A stretch of DNA of 64,000 nt from Rickettsiaceae bacterium (GCA_023301685.1 JALZUG010000002.1:1-64000), one strand, 5' to 3'; shown: positions 1 to 9,234, counted from the first letter of the stretch. Translations and numbers: made by a program. Notes: generated by a model not told the origin, from the letters alone.

Positions 1-1
1 G

Positions 2-265
2 CTTTATAAACCAGAGATTTTGATGTTAGACGAAGCAACAAGCGCGCTTGACAATGATAGTGAAAAGAAGATTTTGAAGAATATCGGGTCAGCGCTGAAG
101 GGAAAAACAATAATATCAATTGCTCATAGAGTTTCTTCAATTGAGAATGCTGATGAGATTTTTGTTATTAATCAAGGTACTCTTGCCAGTCGCGGCAAAC
201 ATAGCGGATTACTCAGAAGTTCTAAAATCTATAGCTTGCTATATAAAGAGCAAGGCAAGGAGTAG
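2..265 (+). CDS. ABC transporter ATP-binding protein, C-terminal end (partial)
   Basis: This is the 3' end of a gene that begins before the window. The frame is open from base 2. The visible residues hold the Walker B segment (ILMLDEATSALD, with the catalytic Glu and the D-loop) and the H-loop (SIAHRVSSIENADEIFVINQG). That arrangement is typical of exporter-type ABC proteins in which a membrane domain is fused to the ATPase, such as MsbA or type I secretion exporters. The Walker A motif and membrane part lie outside, so the substrate cannot be told. The protein ends about 80 residues after Walker B, a normal length for the family. Confidence 0.85.
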   Translation, partial: LYKPEILMLDEATSALDNDSEKKILKNIGSALKGKTIISIAHRVSSIENADEIFVINQGTLASRGKHSGLLRSSKIYSLLYKEQGKE

Positions 266-276
266 AGTTTGATATA

Positions 277-313
277 TAAAAAAAACCCCAAGACTGGAGA
301 GCAAGGGGTTGTT
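277..313 (-). terminator. Rho-independent terminator of the 343-678 gene
   Basis: On the minus strand AACCCC (310-305) and GGGGTT (289-284) form a stem that is followed at once by a run of seven or more T. It lies about 30 bases past the stop codon of the small minus-strand gene. It may also stop transcription arriving from the ABC gene on the plus strand, although the T-run is on the minus-strand side. Confidence 0.75.
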
Positions 314-342
314 TGTTTACGTCTTATTCAAGATGTAATTTA

Positions 343-678
343 TTATATAGATTCAGGTAAATCTCCTGTAATATCTACACCATCTTCTTCAAAAGATACT
401 GATAAACCATCAATCACTACCTTTCCAACAGTAGAGCGAAGTAGTTCGTGTGGTCCAGGTTGATCACTTAAATCACCTAGTAATTTTACAATATAGTTTG
501 CATTAGTCATTATCAGACAATTTACTTCAGCACTAGTTGCTGAATCTGTTTTGAAGTAATCAACTAATTCATCAAAGCTCGTACTGGCAACTTTTACATT
601 TTTTGAATATACGCCACCAATAAGGTCCATTAATTGTTTTGAAAAAGGGTTATAATTATAAATTTTTGTTTTAGCCAT
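343..678 (-). CDS. Small hypothetical protein, 111 aa
   Basis: I do not recognise this protein. It starts MAKTKIYNYNPFSKQL, has no signal peptide or membrane segment, and ends in an acidic stretch (SFEEDGVDITGDLPESI). The ATG at 678 has no clear Shine-Dalgarno sequence. A good terminator directly after the stop supports a real transcription unit. It is convergent with the ABC transporter gene. The middle (VDYFKTDSATSAEVNCLIMTNANYIVKLL) looks like a folded alpha/beta domain, but no function can be assigned. Confidence 0.6.
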   Translation of the reverse strand: MAKTKIYNYNPFSKQLMDLIGGVYSKNVKVASTSFDELVDYFKTDSATSAEVNCLIMTNANYIVKLLGDLSDQPGPHELLRSTVGKVVIDGLSVSFEEDGVDITGDLPESI

Positions 679-957
679 AGTAAAAATATTTTAATTTAAA
701 TTGAGTTTGTAGTATTAAAATAATTTCATTTAATTGTCAATCTAGATTCGGTAAATTTATGAATATATTTTATGGTTTTTGTTAAGAAATTGAATAAGAT
801 ATAATTTGTTCAACTATTGATGGAGTTGTTGTAGTGATCTATGGTCCTATGATTTAAATAATTACTTCAATAAATATTGCGTCTATTTGGTTTTTATTTG
901 AATAGCATATTTATTTGTGCAAGAATCTATAAATGTTTAATTTTTGGAGAAATATAC

Positions 958-1512
958 ATGCTTAAGAATATTATTTTTATTATTAGTTTAGCGTTCTTTG
1001 CTTTTGTTAATGTTGCAATAGCAGGGACTCAAACAAGTACACCAAGTGCAACAAGCACGCAGAATGCTGATACTGGTGCAACATCAGAGAGTGAGGATTC
1101 TGATTCAGAAGATAGTGATGAAGAAATGGATGCAGAGGATGAGGGTGAGGATACTTTAGAAGTATCAGCAGCTTGGGCTCGTGCATCATTATCATCAAAT
1201 AATAATTCAGCTGCTTATATGTCAATTAATAACCCAACAGATAAGCAAATTACAATCTTGGGTGCATCAGCTGCAACTGTTGCAAATAATGTAGAGTTGC
1301 ATAAGAGTTTTGTTGATGAAAAAGGTGTAAGCAGAATGACATCAGTTGACAAAATAGTTGTGCCTGCTAATAGTACGATTTCTTTGGCTCCAGGTGGTAT
1401 TCATATTATGCTTTTTGACTTAAAAAGAAAACTAAATCCTGGCGAAAGTTTTAAAATTGTTCTTGCTATAGAAGGTATGGATGCAATTATTGTAGATTCT
1501 GAAGTAAAATAG
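958..1512 (+). CDS. PCuAC-family periplasmic copper chaperone with acidic linker
   Basis: The start is ATG 958, preceded by GGAGA at 946-950; an upstream in-frame start at 877 would add residues ahead of the signal peptide and is less likely. The N-terminus (MLKNIIFIISLAFFAFVNVAIA) is a signal peptide. Residues about 28-62 form a very acidic Ser/Asp/Glu linker. The rest is a PCuAC (DUF461) domain with the Cu(I) ligands His115, Met127, His149 and Met151, in the family spacing M-x21-H-x-M. Family members deliver periplasmic copper to the CuA site of cytochrome c oxidase. The acidic linker is not usual for the family. It ends at a strong bidirectional terminator. Confidence 0.85.
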   Translation: MLKNIIFIISLAFFAFVNVAIAGTQTSTPSATSTQNADTGATSESEDSDSEDSDEEMDAEDEGEDTLEVSAAWARASLSSNNNSAAYMSINNPTDKQITILGASAATVANNVELHKSFVDEKGVSRMTSVDKIVVPANSTISLAPGGIHIMLFDLKRKLNPGESFKIVLAIEGMDAIIVDSEVK

Positions 1513-1535
1513 TTTTATAAATTAAAAAAACTTAT

Positions 1536-1577
1536 TTAAAAAGAGCGAGGCATGTTAAAAGCCTCGCTCTTTTTTTA
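1536..1577. terminator. Bidirectional Rho-independent terminator
   Basis: Perfect 11-bp stem (1541-1551 with 1561-1571) and 9-base loop, with a T-run on the plus side and an A-run (T-run on the minus strand) on the other. It separates two convergent genes, the PCuAC gene and the inverse autotransporter gene, and can serve both. Confidence 0.92.
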
Positions 1578-4500
1578 TTAAAATCCTAAGTTTAAGAACT
1601 GAGTAAATTTAAATACATTTACTGCAGCATTCTTTTTAACTAATTGTAGTTTGTGATTTGGATTTGCATAATTATATCTTGAATCCATTTCTGCAGCTAC
1701 ATCTGTCAAAATAGTTTTATAATGAACCGGTAAATCTACTTGATCATCATGTGCTGGAGTAGAGAAAGTAACAGATCTATCACCATTAAATGTAGTAGTT
1801 ACTTCAGCATCTGCTAGATTGTCCCGCCAGTTGCCAATACTATCTTGTTGTTGAGGGTTTAGTAGATCAGTTTTTTGCTTAACAGCATTCGAAAACTCGT
1901 TGGAAAAACTTGCAGGTGAAGCATCACTTAGATTTACAAAACTATGGTGCTGCATGCTGTCTACGATTCTTACGCAATATCCGTGTGCACATGATATATT
2001 ATCAGCAAGTGGGCGGTTGCCTTGATGGCCGTCTTCTCCCATTGGTGGATATAGACCTCCTATACCTCCAATGTCAATAGTACCATAATTATGATCCATA
2101 TTATAGGCTCTCTGACCCCTTCCTAATTGTACAATCAATCCTTGAATGTTTTCTTGCTGACTTGCCCAGATATTCGAAGGAGTTAAAGGCTTTCCAGCTA
2201 TTTGTAAATTTTTCTGAATTTCTTTAACATCAAGATTTGCTAAAATAGCATATGCAAGCATTTCTTTATCGTTATATCTTCCTAGCACTTCTTCTGTGAA
2301 CACTTGACCAACAGCAGTTTCAGCGCGATACAAAGCTCTATAGGCTGCCATATTATTGTTAACAGCAGTCAACGAAGATTTTATTTCCTTTTTAATAGTT
2401 GCTATTGCTGTATTTTTACGTCCTTCTCTAGTTGCTTTTTCTTGAGGATTTTCGCCTCCTTCAGGTGGCCTTACGTTATCAAGATAAAGTTTGGCAGCTG
2501 CTTTATATTCAGCAGTGGCTGCTGTATCTCTGTGACCAAGTGAAATTCCAGCTACATTAAGGCCAATTGCTGGAATATTATCTTTAACTACTCTGATAAC
2601 AATATTTTGAGCTAATTCTAATGCTTTATCTCCATCAAGAATTCCATACGTAGCTCTTAGTTTTTCCAATGATGCGGCGCTTGTAATATCTTTAGGTCCT
2701 GTATGACCTGCTCCAATACCTTGCTGTCCTCCAAGACCATCTACATTTGCTCCTACATTACCATCAAATTTCATGATTTTTTCAGCTAAATCTTTGTGAA
2801 TATCCTTGTCTACGATGGTAATATCATTCTGGATTAGGATCTTGATATCGTTTAAAGCGGTTCCTGGGTTAACTTGAATAATACCAGCTACTTTATCGTA
2901 TTGAGCTTGTCTGATAACATAGTTGTTGGCTATGTCATCAGTTTTTAGTGTTACTGCGCAGTTTGTTATAAGGTCATAAAGCGCTTTTTGTGCTGGTGAA
3001 AGTGTATTTCTGTCGACTCCAGATTTGAACGTACCTTGTGGTTGAAGAGCTAATTCTTCTTCGTGCGGTTCTTCATCAAGTATTTGGTTTACCACTTCTT
3101 CAGCAATATTCCTGACAGTTTGATTTAGAATTTCTCTATCAGCTACTGGCATTTCTTCTTGAATTTCAGCTATTTCTGTTTGAGCAGTATTGATAATTAA
3201 TTCTTGCAAGTCGCTTGCTGCCTGATATTCTACTCTTGCAGTTTCAATCTGAGTTTCAACTGTTTGTGTAGTTTCTGGCTCTAGTAGCTGAATAGTTGAA
3301 GCTTTCCCACTACTCTTAGGTCCTATCTTAGATATTTGATTATTTTCAACAATAATTTTTGTATTTTGTTTGTCAGCGGCTGTAATTGATATTCCATTCT
3401 CACCATTGACAGCTATAGATACTTTATCGGCTCCAGTTGTTGACAATACAACATTTTCTTTACCGTTTAGAACTTGAGGCATTTCTTTGATTTTTGCATA
3501 ATCATGGCGAGAAATTGCTGTTCCGCCTTTGCCAGGATCAATCGACGTTACAACGATAACTGCATTATCGCAATTCACAGAGTTCATTTGCTCAAGTGAC
3601 ATAGGGTTCTCTTTTGTTCCATCTCCAGAATATCCACCGCTTGCACTTCCAACATAGTAAATCTTTTTGATTTCTTTGCCTCCCATATAGAAATTATGGG
3701 CAGTAGGGGCTTCAGTAACGCTCTCAGTCACGATATCAACATCTCGAATAACTGTTTCCATCATTCTGTGTCTTAATCCTGATTGTTTCTTTTTATATGA
3801 GTTTTTCTTATCGTTAAATGCAACTTTTACACCAAGGCCAATAAAATTTTGACGCTTCCTTACCTTATCAAATTGTGTTTCTGCACTGACATGAAATTTA
3901 TAGCTATTGTCACCAGCCCATATTTTTCCAAGATCTTGTTCAATTCTGAATCTTGTTCCAACTATTGGCTTAACATTTTTTGCAGTAAAGCTATATCTAG
4001 CTGCATAGACTTTTGTTCCAAATGTTTCATTTAGTGAGTCTGAGAAAGCAAATAGAGGTGTACCAACTTCTATATCATAACCTCTTAGGGCTGATTCATA
4101 TTTGTGACCACCTGAGATTGCAAATATTGATGTTCCTTTTATTTCAACGCTCTTTTTGCTGTTGTGAGCTAGTTTTTTTCTTTTATTCTGCGGTATATAG
4201 ATATTTGCCCTAGCATCAATATACTTACTCAAGACTTCAATACCAGCAGTTAAACCATTTATAGAAAAGTTTGATCCAGTGCGTCTGTGGTCGAAATATG
4301 CATATGTTCCGAGTATTGCCTTATCATCATAATTATATCTATATACTAGACCTAAGTTTATTTCCTTACTCTTTTGGTTATCCAATTTGAGTTTTAAATC
4401 AAGGATTGGCAGATGGTTGTCATTTGCCAAAAAAGGTTGCATATAGTTTAATTCACCAATATTTCTTCCTTTACTAAACTTTGTAGTTAATTCAGCAGAT

Positions 4501-4613
4501 GGATGATATTCGTAAATAGATTCTCCCGCTCTTGCTACGGGTGAAAGAGTAAGAGTTGCAGTCAGTATAGTAGTTGTTAATGCGCTGGATGCTTTTGGTA
4601 AAAAAGATTTCAT
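1578..4613 (-). CDS. Inverse autotransporter (intimin/invasin-type beta-barrel) with long C-terminal passenger
   Basis: The chosen start is ATG 4613, because GAGG stands 5 bases ahead of it and a signal peptide follows at once (KSFLPKASSALTTTILTATL..ARAG). A start at 4643 would put 10 residues before the signal. Of 1011 residues, about 30-270 match the inverse-autotransporter barrel: GRNIGELNYMQPFL, repeated strands such as LGLVYRYNYDDKAILGTYAYFDHR, and FIGLGVKVAFNDKK at the end. Residues about 310-430 (YYVGSASGGYSGDGTKENPMSL) look like the start of a beta-helix. The remaining 550 residues are mostly helical and unlike the Ig-like repeats of intimins. The likely role is outer-membrane display of an adhesin; the target is unknown. 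The neighbouring terminators make it monocistronic. Confidence 0.75.
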   Translation of the reverse strand: MKSFLPKASSALTTTILTATLTLSPVARAGESIYEYHPSAELTTKFSKGRNIGELNYMQPFLANDNHLPILDLKLKLDNQKSKEINLGLVYRYNYDDKAILGTYAYFDHRRTGSNFSINGLTAGIEVLSKYIDARANIYIPQNKRKKLAHNSKKSVEIKGTSIFAISGGHKYESALRGYDIEVGTPLFAFSDSLNETFGTKVYAARYSFTAKNVKPIVGTRFRIEQDLGKIWAGDNSYKFHVSAETQFDKVRKRQNFIGLGVKVAFNDKKNSYKKKQSGLRHRMMETVIRDVDIVTESVTEAPTAHNFYMGGKEIKKIYYVGSASGGYSGDGTKENPMSLEQMNSVNCDNAVIVVTSIDPGKGGTAISRHDYAKIKEMPQVLNGKENVVLSTTGADKVSIAVNGENGISITAADKQNTKIIVENNQISKIGPKSSGKASTIQLLEPETTQTVETQIETARVEYQAASDLQELIINTAQTEIAEIQEEMPVADREILNQTVRNIAEEVVNQILDEEPHEEELALQPQGTFKSGVDRNTLSPAQKALYDLITNCAVTLKTDDIANNYVIRQAQYDKVAGIIQVNPGTALNDIKILIQNDITIVDKDIHKDLAEKIMKFDGNVGANVDGLGGQQGIGAGHTGPKDITSAASLEKLRATYGILDGDKALELAQNIVIRVVKDNIPAIGLNVAGISLGHRDTAATAEYKAAAKLYLDNVRPPEGGENPQEKATREGRKNTAIATIKKEIKSSLTAVNNNMAAYRALYRAETAVGQVFTEEVLGRYNDKEMLAYAILANLDVKEIQKNLQIAGKPLTPSNIWASQQENIQGLIVQLGRGQRAYNMDHNYGTIDIGGIGGLYPPMGEDGHQGNRPLADNISCAHGYCVRIVDSMQHHSFVNLSDASPASFSNEFSNAVKQKTDLLNPQQQDSIGNWRDNLADAEVTTTFNGDRSVTFSTPAHDDQVDLPVHYKTILTDVAAEMDSRYNYANPNHKLQLVKKNAAVNVFKFTQFLNLGF

Positions 4614-4757
4614 GCTTTCCTCAGAATATTTGACTAAAGCCAAAATATTAACAAATATATACTTTTATGTCAAGAAGATTTGTATAAAGTAAGATGATTA
4701 TCTGCCTATTGCTTGAACCTCAAGGTTAAAAATATTTATAGTTGTTAAGGAATATGT

Positions 4758-4799
4758 AAAAACCCTTCCGGAAACATTTATTCTCGAAAGGGTTTTTTA
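4758..4799. terminator. Rho-independent terminator after pnp
   Basis: The hairpin AACCCTTCCG / CGAAAGGGTT has one mismatch and a 14-base loop, with T-runs on both sides. It lies just past the pnp stop codon (4825) on the minus strand, and upstream of the inverse autotransporter gene. Confidence 0.8.
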
Positions 4800-4824
4800 G
4801 AATACGATTTATGTGCACACAAAT

Positions 4825-7083
4825 TTAATTAAAATATTTGCGCTCAGTTACTTCGTTAGAATTTGACTTTTTGTCTGAAGAATCACTTTTATTGTTTTTC
4901 CATTTTTTTGAGCTTTCTCGCTTTTCTTTGCCTTCATTGCTTTCTTTGTTTGAATCATCTTTTCTTGATGATTTTTCTTTAGATTTTTGATGAGTTTTTT
5001 CAGGTAGACCTTCAACATCAGCATTCTTGATTGTAAGTTTAGCTTTGCCTCGATCGAAGCCGATTAGCTTTACTTTTACTTTTTGCCCTTCGCTTAGAGC
5101 GCTTGCAACCGTTTCAATTCTTTCATTAGCAATTTCACTGATGTGAACAAAGCCATCACGGCTACCTGAGTAGTTCACAAATGCTCCAGCATCCAAGATT
5201 TTGACAACTGTGCCTTCAAATACATCACCAACTTCAGGATCAATTGCTATTTCTTTTACTCTAGCAATTGCAGCATCCAGCTTGTCTTTTCCAACAGCAG
5301 ACACTGATACTTGACCTTCGTCTGTGATATCAATTTTAGCACCCGTTGTATCGCAAATTTCACGAATAACCTTGCCTCCAGGGCCTATAATTTCACGGAT
5401 TTTATCCTTATTAACCATAAAGGATTCAATCATTGGAGCATTACCACTCATTTCGGATGCAGTTTCAATAGCTTCAGCCATTTTGCCAAGAATATGAATA
5501 CGCCCACCTTTTGCTTGATCTAAAGCTTTTTCCATAATCTCGAAAGTAATACCTGCAACTTTGATGTCCATCTGTAGAGCAGTTACGCCATCGCTACTTC
5601 CAGCTACTTTAAAATCCATATCTCCAAGGTGATCTTCATCGGCAATAATATCAGAAAGGACCATAAATTCGTCACCTTCCTTAATTAAGCCCATTGCAAT
5701 ACCTGAGATAGGAGCTTTTAGCGGAATACCAGCATCCATCATAGACATTGATCCACCGCAAACGGTAGCCATAGAAGATGAACCATTTGATTCAGTTATT
5801 TCTGAAACAACTCTAATTGTATATGGGAAGTCTGCTTTTGATGGTAGAGTACGCTTAAGAGCTATCCAAGCTAATTTACCATGGCCAATTTCACGTCGAC
5901 TTGGAGCACGCATTGGGCCAACTTCACCGACTGAATATTGTGGAAAAATATAGTTAAGTAAGAAATTTTCTTTATATTCGCCTTCAATATTATCAATGAT
6001 CTGCTCATCTTGACCAGTTCCAAGTGTTGTTGATACTAAACCTTGTGTTTCACCTCTAGTAAACAGTGATGAACCGTGTGTGCTCTTAAACAGAGATACT
6101 TCACATTTTATATCTCTAACTTCATCAGGATTTCTTCCGTCTATTCTTGTTTGTTTTGCAAGTGTATCAGCACGCAGGACTTCTGCTTTTACATCTGATA
6201 AAGCAAAGTCAACTTGCATTTCAGTATATTGTTCATCTGCAGTAAAGCGTTCTCTCATTGCAGTTGTTATTGCATCAATTGCGCCATACCTGTCTTTTTT
6301 TGCTTTCATTGCAAATGCAGCAGTAATATCGTTTTTTGTTAAATCTCTTATTTCATCTTTAAGAATTTCTGGGAATATGTCAGTTGTTTCCCAAGCAGGT
6401 TTTCCAGCATCAGCTTTGAGCTCTTCAATCAATTTTATTACAGGTTGGAAGCCTTCATGACCGAATTTTACAGCTTCAAGCATTTGGCTTTCTGTAAGAA
6501 AATCTGCTTCAGACTCAACCATCATCACTGAATCTTTTGTTCCGGCGACTACTAAGTCTAGTTGACTCTCTGCAAGCTGCTCGGGGGTTGGATTTAAGAT
6601 AAGTTGACCGTCTACCATTCCAACACGGCTTGCAGCAACAATTTCCATAAATGGTACGCCAGAGATTGCAAGCGCTGCTGATGCACCAATTAGTGCTAAA
6701 ATGTCTGTATTTCCTCTTGCATCTAGTGAGTGCACGTTACATAACACTTGCGTTTCATTGAAGAATCCCGAGTGAAATAGTGGTCTAATCGGTCTATCAA
6801 TTAGCCTTGAAACAAGAGTTTCCTTCTCGCTTCTTCCAGTTTCTCTCTTAAAGAAACCTCCTGGAATTTTTCCAGCGGCATATGCCTTTTCTTGATAATT
6901 TACCGTTAGTGGGAAGAAATTCATTCCTTCTTTAGCTTCTTTTGCACTTACTGAAGTACAAAGAACTGCAGAGTCACCCATTCTTATCATTACGGCTCCA
7001 TCTGCTTGTCTTGCAAATTTACCAGTTGAAAGTTCAAGTGTCTCGCTGTTCCATTCTGTATTTTTTATTATTTCATTAAACAT
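4825..7083 (-). CDS. pnp: Polyribonucleotide nucleotidyltransferase (PNPase)
   Basis: A 3'-to-5' phosphorolytic exoribonuclease of mRNA decay and a degradosome partner. The ATG at 7083 follows AGGT at good spacing; an upstream TTG at 7086 is also in frame. In order there are two RNase PH-like domains ([19 protein letters not shown] near residues 70-90; core [13 protein letters not shown] and a second DxxxD region), a KH domain at about 555-610 ([12 protein letters not shown]) and an S1 domain at about 625-695 ([20 protein letters not shown]). The C-terminal 50 residues are Lys/Ser-rich and disordered. Length 752 is slightly above the usual 700-720 because of that tail. It forms the truB-rpsO-pnp cluster, though a terminator after rpsO suggests pnp also has its own expression. 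Confidence 0.98.
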   Translation of the reverse strand: MFNEIIKNTEWNSETLELSTGKFARQADGAVMIRMGDSAVLCTSVSAKEAKEGMNFFPLTVNYQEKAYAAGKIPGGFFKRETGRSEKETLVSRLIDRPIRPLFHSGFFNETQVLCNVHSLDARGNTDILALIGASAALAISGVPFMEIVAASRVGMVDGQLILNPTPEQLAESQLDLVVAGTKDSVMMVESEADFLTESQMLEAVKFGHEGFQPVIKLIEELKADAGKPAWETTDIFPEILKDEIRDLTKNDITAAFAMKAKKDRYGAIDAITTAMRERFTADEQYTEMQVDFALSDVKAEVLRADTLAKQTRIDGRNPDEVRDIKCEVSLFKSTHGSSLFTRGETQGLVSTTLGTGQDEQIIDNIEGEYKENFLLNYIFPQYSVGEVGPMRAPSRREIGHGKLAWIALKRTLPSKADFPYTIRVVSEITESNGSSSMATVCGGSMSMMDAGIPLKAPISGIAMGLIKEGDEFMVLSDIIADEDHLGDMDFKVAGSSDGVTALQMDIKVAGITFEIMEKALDQAKGGRIHILGKMAEAIETASEMSGNAPMIESFMVNKDKIREIIGPGGKVIREICDTTGAKIDITDEGQVSVSAVGKDKLDAAIARVKEIAIDPEVGDVFEGTVVKILDAGAFVNYSGSRDGFVHISEIANERIETVASALSEGQKVKVKLIGFDRGKAKLTIKNADVEGLPEKTHQKSKEKSSRKDDSNKESNEGKEKRESSKKWKNNKSDSSDKKSNSNEVTERKYFN

Positions 7084-7215
7084 CAAATTTTTACCTAAAT
7101 TTTATTATATTTTTAATTAATTTCTTTTTCTAATTTATATCGATATAGAGCTTAGCATGAAAATTGAAAAAAGAAATTATAAAGCGAGGAGATATTGGTT
7201 AGTATATATAAAAGC

Positions 7216-7246
7216 AAAAAGGCGGACTCATTGTGAAGTCCGCCAT
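7216..7246 (-). terminator. Rho-independent terminator after rpsO
   Basis: An 8-bp GC-rich stem (GGCGGACT / AGTCCGCC) is followed on the minus strand by TTTTTGCTTTT. It lies immediately after the rpsO stop codon and upstream of pnp, so it would attenuate readthrough into pnp. Confidence 0.88.
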
Positions 7247-7256
7247 CTTGTTTATG

Positions 7257-7526
7257 CTACTTTCTAAGACCTAATTTATTGATTAAGGTGACATATCTGT
7301 CTAGACTCTGCTTTTTTAAGTATGCAAGGAGTCTACGTCTGCGTCCTACAAGCATTAATAGGCCTCGTCTAGAGGAGTAATCTTTATGATTATCTTTTAG
7401 ATGGTCTGTTAAATTTTTGATTCTTTCAGTAAGAACCGCGCATTGTACTTCTACAGATCCAGTATCATTTTTCGCTGTTGCGTATTCTTCAATTAGCGCT
7501 GTTTTACGCTCTTGTGTTATCGACAT
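7257..7526 (-). CDS. rpsO: 30S ribosomal protein S15
   Basis: The 89 residues match S15 throughout ([16 protein letters not shown]...[14 protein letters not shown]...[26 protein letters not shown]). S15 binds the central domain of 16S rRNA. Three ATG codons stand in tandem at 7532, 7529 and 7526. Only the third has normal spacing (7 bases) to the GGAGA Shine-Dalgarno sequence and gives the standard length, so it was chosen. It lies 15 bases after truB, in the conserved truB-rpsO-pnp order. Confidence 0.97.
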   Translation of the reverse strand: MSITQERKTALIEEYATAKNDTGSVEVQCAVLTERIKNLTDHLKDNHKDYSSRRGLLMLVGRRRRLLAYLKKQSLDRYVTLINKLGLRK

Positions 7527-7541
7527 CATCATTCTCCATAA

Positions 7542-8426
7542 TTATATGTTAAAAACTCTTGATGATTTGAAGTTATTTTGCTGCAAGCTTCCGATCGCTA
7601 CGATTTTACTATCGCATCTAATCCAAATTAATTCACAATTTTGATCTTTATCAAAGTGACATTTCTGTCCAAAGCGAATTTTCTGAACTTGTTCGTTCGT
7701 TGCATCTAGTACCGGGATGTCGTCTAGCACTGCTTCAATCTTCAAGCATTGACTATGAAGAGTATTTTTTACCTCTTCAAAATCTTTATCTTCCAGGCTA
7801 GTAATATCTAAAGCATTATCACTTGTAAACATTCCTACCTTTAAGCGCCGTAATTCTACCACAAATCCTAAACTTTGCAAGGATAAAGAAATATCTTCTG
7901 CTAGCGTGCGTATATAGGTGCCTTTAGAACAGTCACATATATAGCTCGCAGTCTTGTTTTTAGCATCGTAATCTATGCATTCTAAATTGAAAATATTAAC
8001 TCTTCTTTTAGCTAATTTTACTTCATTACCTTCTCTTGCAAGTTTGTAAGCACGTTTCCCATTAATCTTTAATGCACTATATGCGGGTGGAGTTTGTTCT
8101 ATTTCGCCGATAAAGGAATTGCACACTGCATTACATTCATTTTTGTTTGGTATGTATTCTGAAGTGTCTATTATTTTTCCTGCGCTATCTGCTGTATTAG
8201 TTTTTGCACCAAATTGTACGGTAAAAGCATATTGTTTTTTAGCGTCAATTAGGATATTAACAAGTTTTGTTGCTTCGCCAATGGCAAGTGGTAGTACGCC
8301 TTCCGCTTCTAAGTCGAGAGTACCCGTGTGTCCAACTTTGCTTGGTTTGAATGAGCGCTTAACTATAGCAACTGCTTTTGCAGAGCTAATACCTCTTGGT
8401 TTATATATGTTTAGCCAACCGTTTAT
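7542..8426 (-). CDS. truB: tRNA pseudouridine(55) synthase TruB, apparent ATA start
   Basis: TruB makes pseudouridine 55 in the T-loop of tRNA. The frame reads from 8426 without a stop: residues 3-12 GWLNIYKPRG, then KVGHTGTLD with catalytic Asp38, EAEGVLPLAIGEATKL, and a later QTPPAYSALKING and GTYIRTLAEDI. That is 294 residues, normal for the family. No ATG, GTG or TTG exists between the in-frame stop TAG (8441-8439) and the conserved core. The codon where Met is expected is ATA at 8426-8424, 9 bases after AGGAG (8438-8434). The first usable start, GTG at 8126, would delete the catalytic Asp. So either AUA initiates, or a base is miscalled, or the gene is impaired. Confidence 0.85.
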   Translation of the reverse strand: MNGWLNIYKPRGISSAKAVAIVKRSFKPSKVGHTGTLDLEAEGVLPLAIGEATKLVNILIDAKKQYAFTVQFGAKTNTADSAGKIIDTSEYIPNKNECNAVCNSFIGEIEQTPPAYSALKINGKRAYKLAREGNEVKLAKRRVNIFNLECIDYDAKNKTASYICDCSKGTYIRTLAEDISLSLQSLGFVVELRRLKVGMFTSDNALDITSLEDKDFEEVKNTLHSQCLKIEAVLDDIPVLDATNEQVQKIRFGQKCHFDKDQNCELIWIRCDSKIVAIGSLQQNNFKSSRVFNI

Positions 8427-8578
8427 AACACTATACTCCTAACTAATTTAGGATAATTTTATAGTGATTAACAATGGCAAATACAATGAAAAAGTGCAAT
8501 ACTATTAGTTAGGGTTTTGTAGAAGTTGATATATAGCATTAATTTAAGTTGTAAAGAAAAGCTATTCTGGGGGCAATT

Positions 8579-8830
8579 ATGAAATATAAAAAAAAGATCG
8601 AAACTATTGATTTTCCAACACCTGCAGGTACAGCAAAAATTAAAATAGATGCTGATTCTGGAGAACTCATAGATGCTAATGAGCAAGAGGGAATTAATTT
8701 ACATAAATTTGAATTACCTAAAGAAGAAATGATAATATTTCCTACTCCAGCTGGGAATGCAGAACTTCCTATTACTTGTTTAGAGAGATTAATTGCAGGA
8801 GAAGTGCATGATGAAGTAGATGCCAATTAA
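8579..8830 (+). CDS. Small hypothetical protein with duplicated FPTPAG motif, 83 aa
   Basis: I do not recognise the family. The ATG at 8579 has GGGGG at 8569-8573 as ribosome binding site. The protein contains two copies of one short unit: IDFPTPAGTAKIKI near residues 10-24 and IIFPTPAGNAELPI near 51-65, so the two halves probably arose by duplication. The C-terminus is acidic (GEVHDEVDAN). No signal or membrane segment. It is followed after 33 bases by another small acidic gene with a similar G-rich ribosome binding site, and the two probably form one transcript. An overlapping minus-strand frame exists but lacks a ribosome binding site. Confidence 0.6.
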   Translation: MKYKKKIETIDFPTPAGTAKIKIDADSGELIDANEQEGINLHKFELPKEEMIIFPTPAGNAELPITCLERLIAGEVHDEVDAN

Positions 8831-8863
8831 GATATTTTGTATATAGTTTATTGGGAGGGGGGG

Positions 8864-9208
8864 ATGAAAAGATCAGTACATGATGATTTAAGCGAAAGAA
8901 AGCATGAAGATGACTATAAGGAAAAAGAGGTTTCTAAGAGTGATGAGGAATCTGAAAGTGATGAGGAGTCTGAAGACCCTGGGTTTTGGTCTAGGATTTA
9001 TGGAAAAGAAGCATATTTTTTGCCAAGAGATGGTGGAGCTATAGTTCTATCTTCTAGTGATTATACTACATACCAGTCAGGTACTTCATTGTATGATTTA
9101 AGGTTAGTAAGCAAGCTTATAATAGCTGCGTCTGGTGAAGTTAATTTAGAAATTTCCGAGGAGTTGATTGAGCTTTCGGGGAGTGCAAGTGAGTCTAGTG
9201 GAGATTAG
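8864..9208 (+). CDS. Small acidic hypothetical protein, 114 aa
   Basis: The family is not recognised. The start MKRSVHDD at ATG 8864 sits right behind GGGAGGGGGGG, which supplies a strong Shine-Dalgarno sequence; an upstream in-frame start at 8837 would lie before that site and is rejected. Residues 10-45 are charged and low in complexity (KSDEESESDEESEDPG), and residues 46-100 look folded (FWSRIYGKEAYFLPRDGGAIVLSSSDYTTY...SLYDLRLVSKLIIAASGEVNLEIS). The tail is Ser/Glu-rich. It shares the acidic character and G-rich leader of the gene just upstream. The unbroken run of seven G next to the start codon is unusual in this AT-rich sequence. Confidence 0.65.
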   Translation: MKRSVHDDLSERKHEDDYKEKEVSKSDEESESDEESEDPGFWSRIYGKEAYFLPRDGGAIVLSSSDYTTYQSGTSLYDLRLVSKLIIAASGEVNLEISEELIELSGSASESSGD

Positions 9209-9234
9209 CAACAATTATTCTTTATTAGTTAGTT

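Noticed and set aside
7542-8126. truB as a truncated 194-residue gene starting at GTG 8126
   Set aside because: The frame continues upstream with a full conserved catalytic domain; only the start codon is odd. It is not a truncated gene.
8119-8442. A 107-codon plus-strand frame opposite the truB 5' end
   Set aside because: The minus strand across the whole region encodes the conserved TruB N-terminal half, so the plus frame is a shadow.
8539-8826. A 95-codon minus-strand frame over the FPTPAG gene
   Set aside because: No ribosome binding site, while the plus-strand gene has GGGGG ahead of its ATG and its product has an internal duplication.
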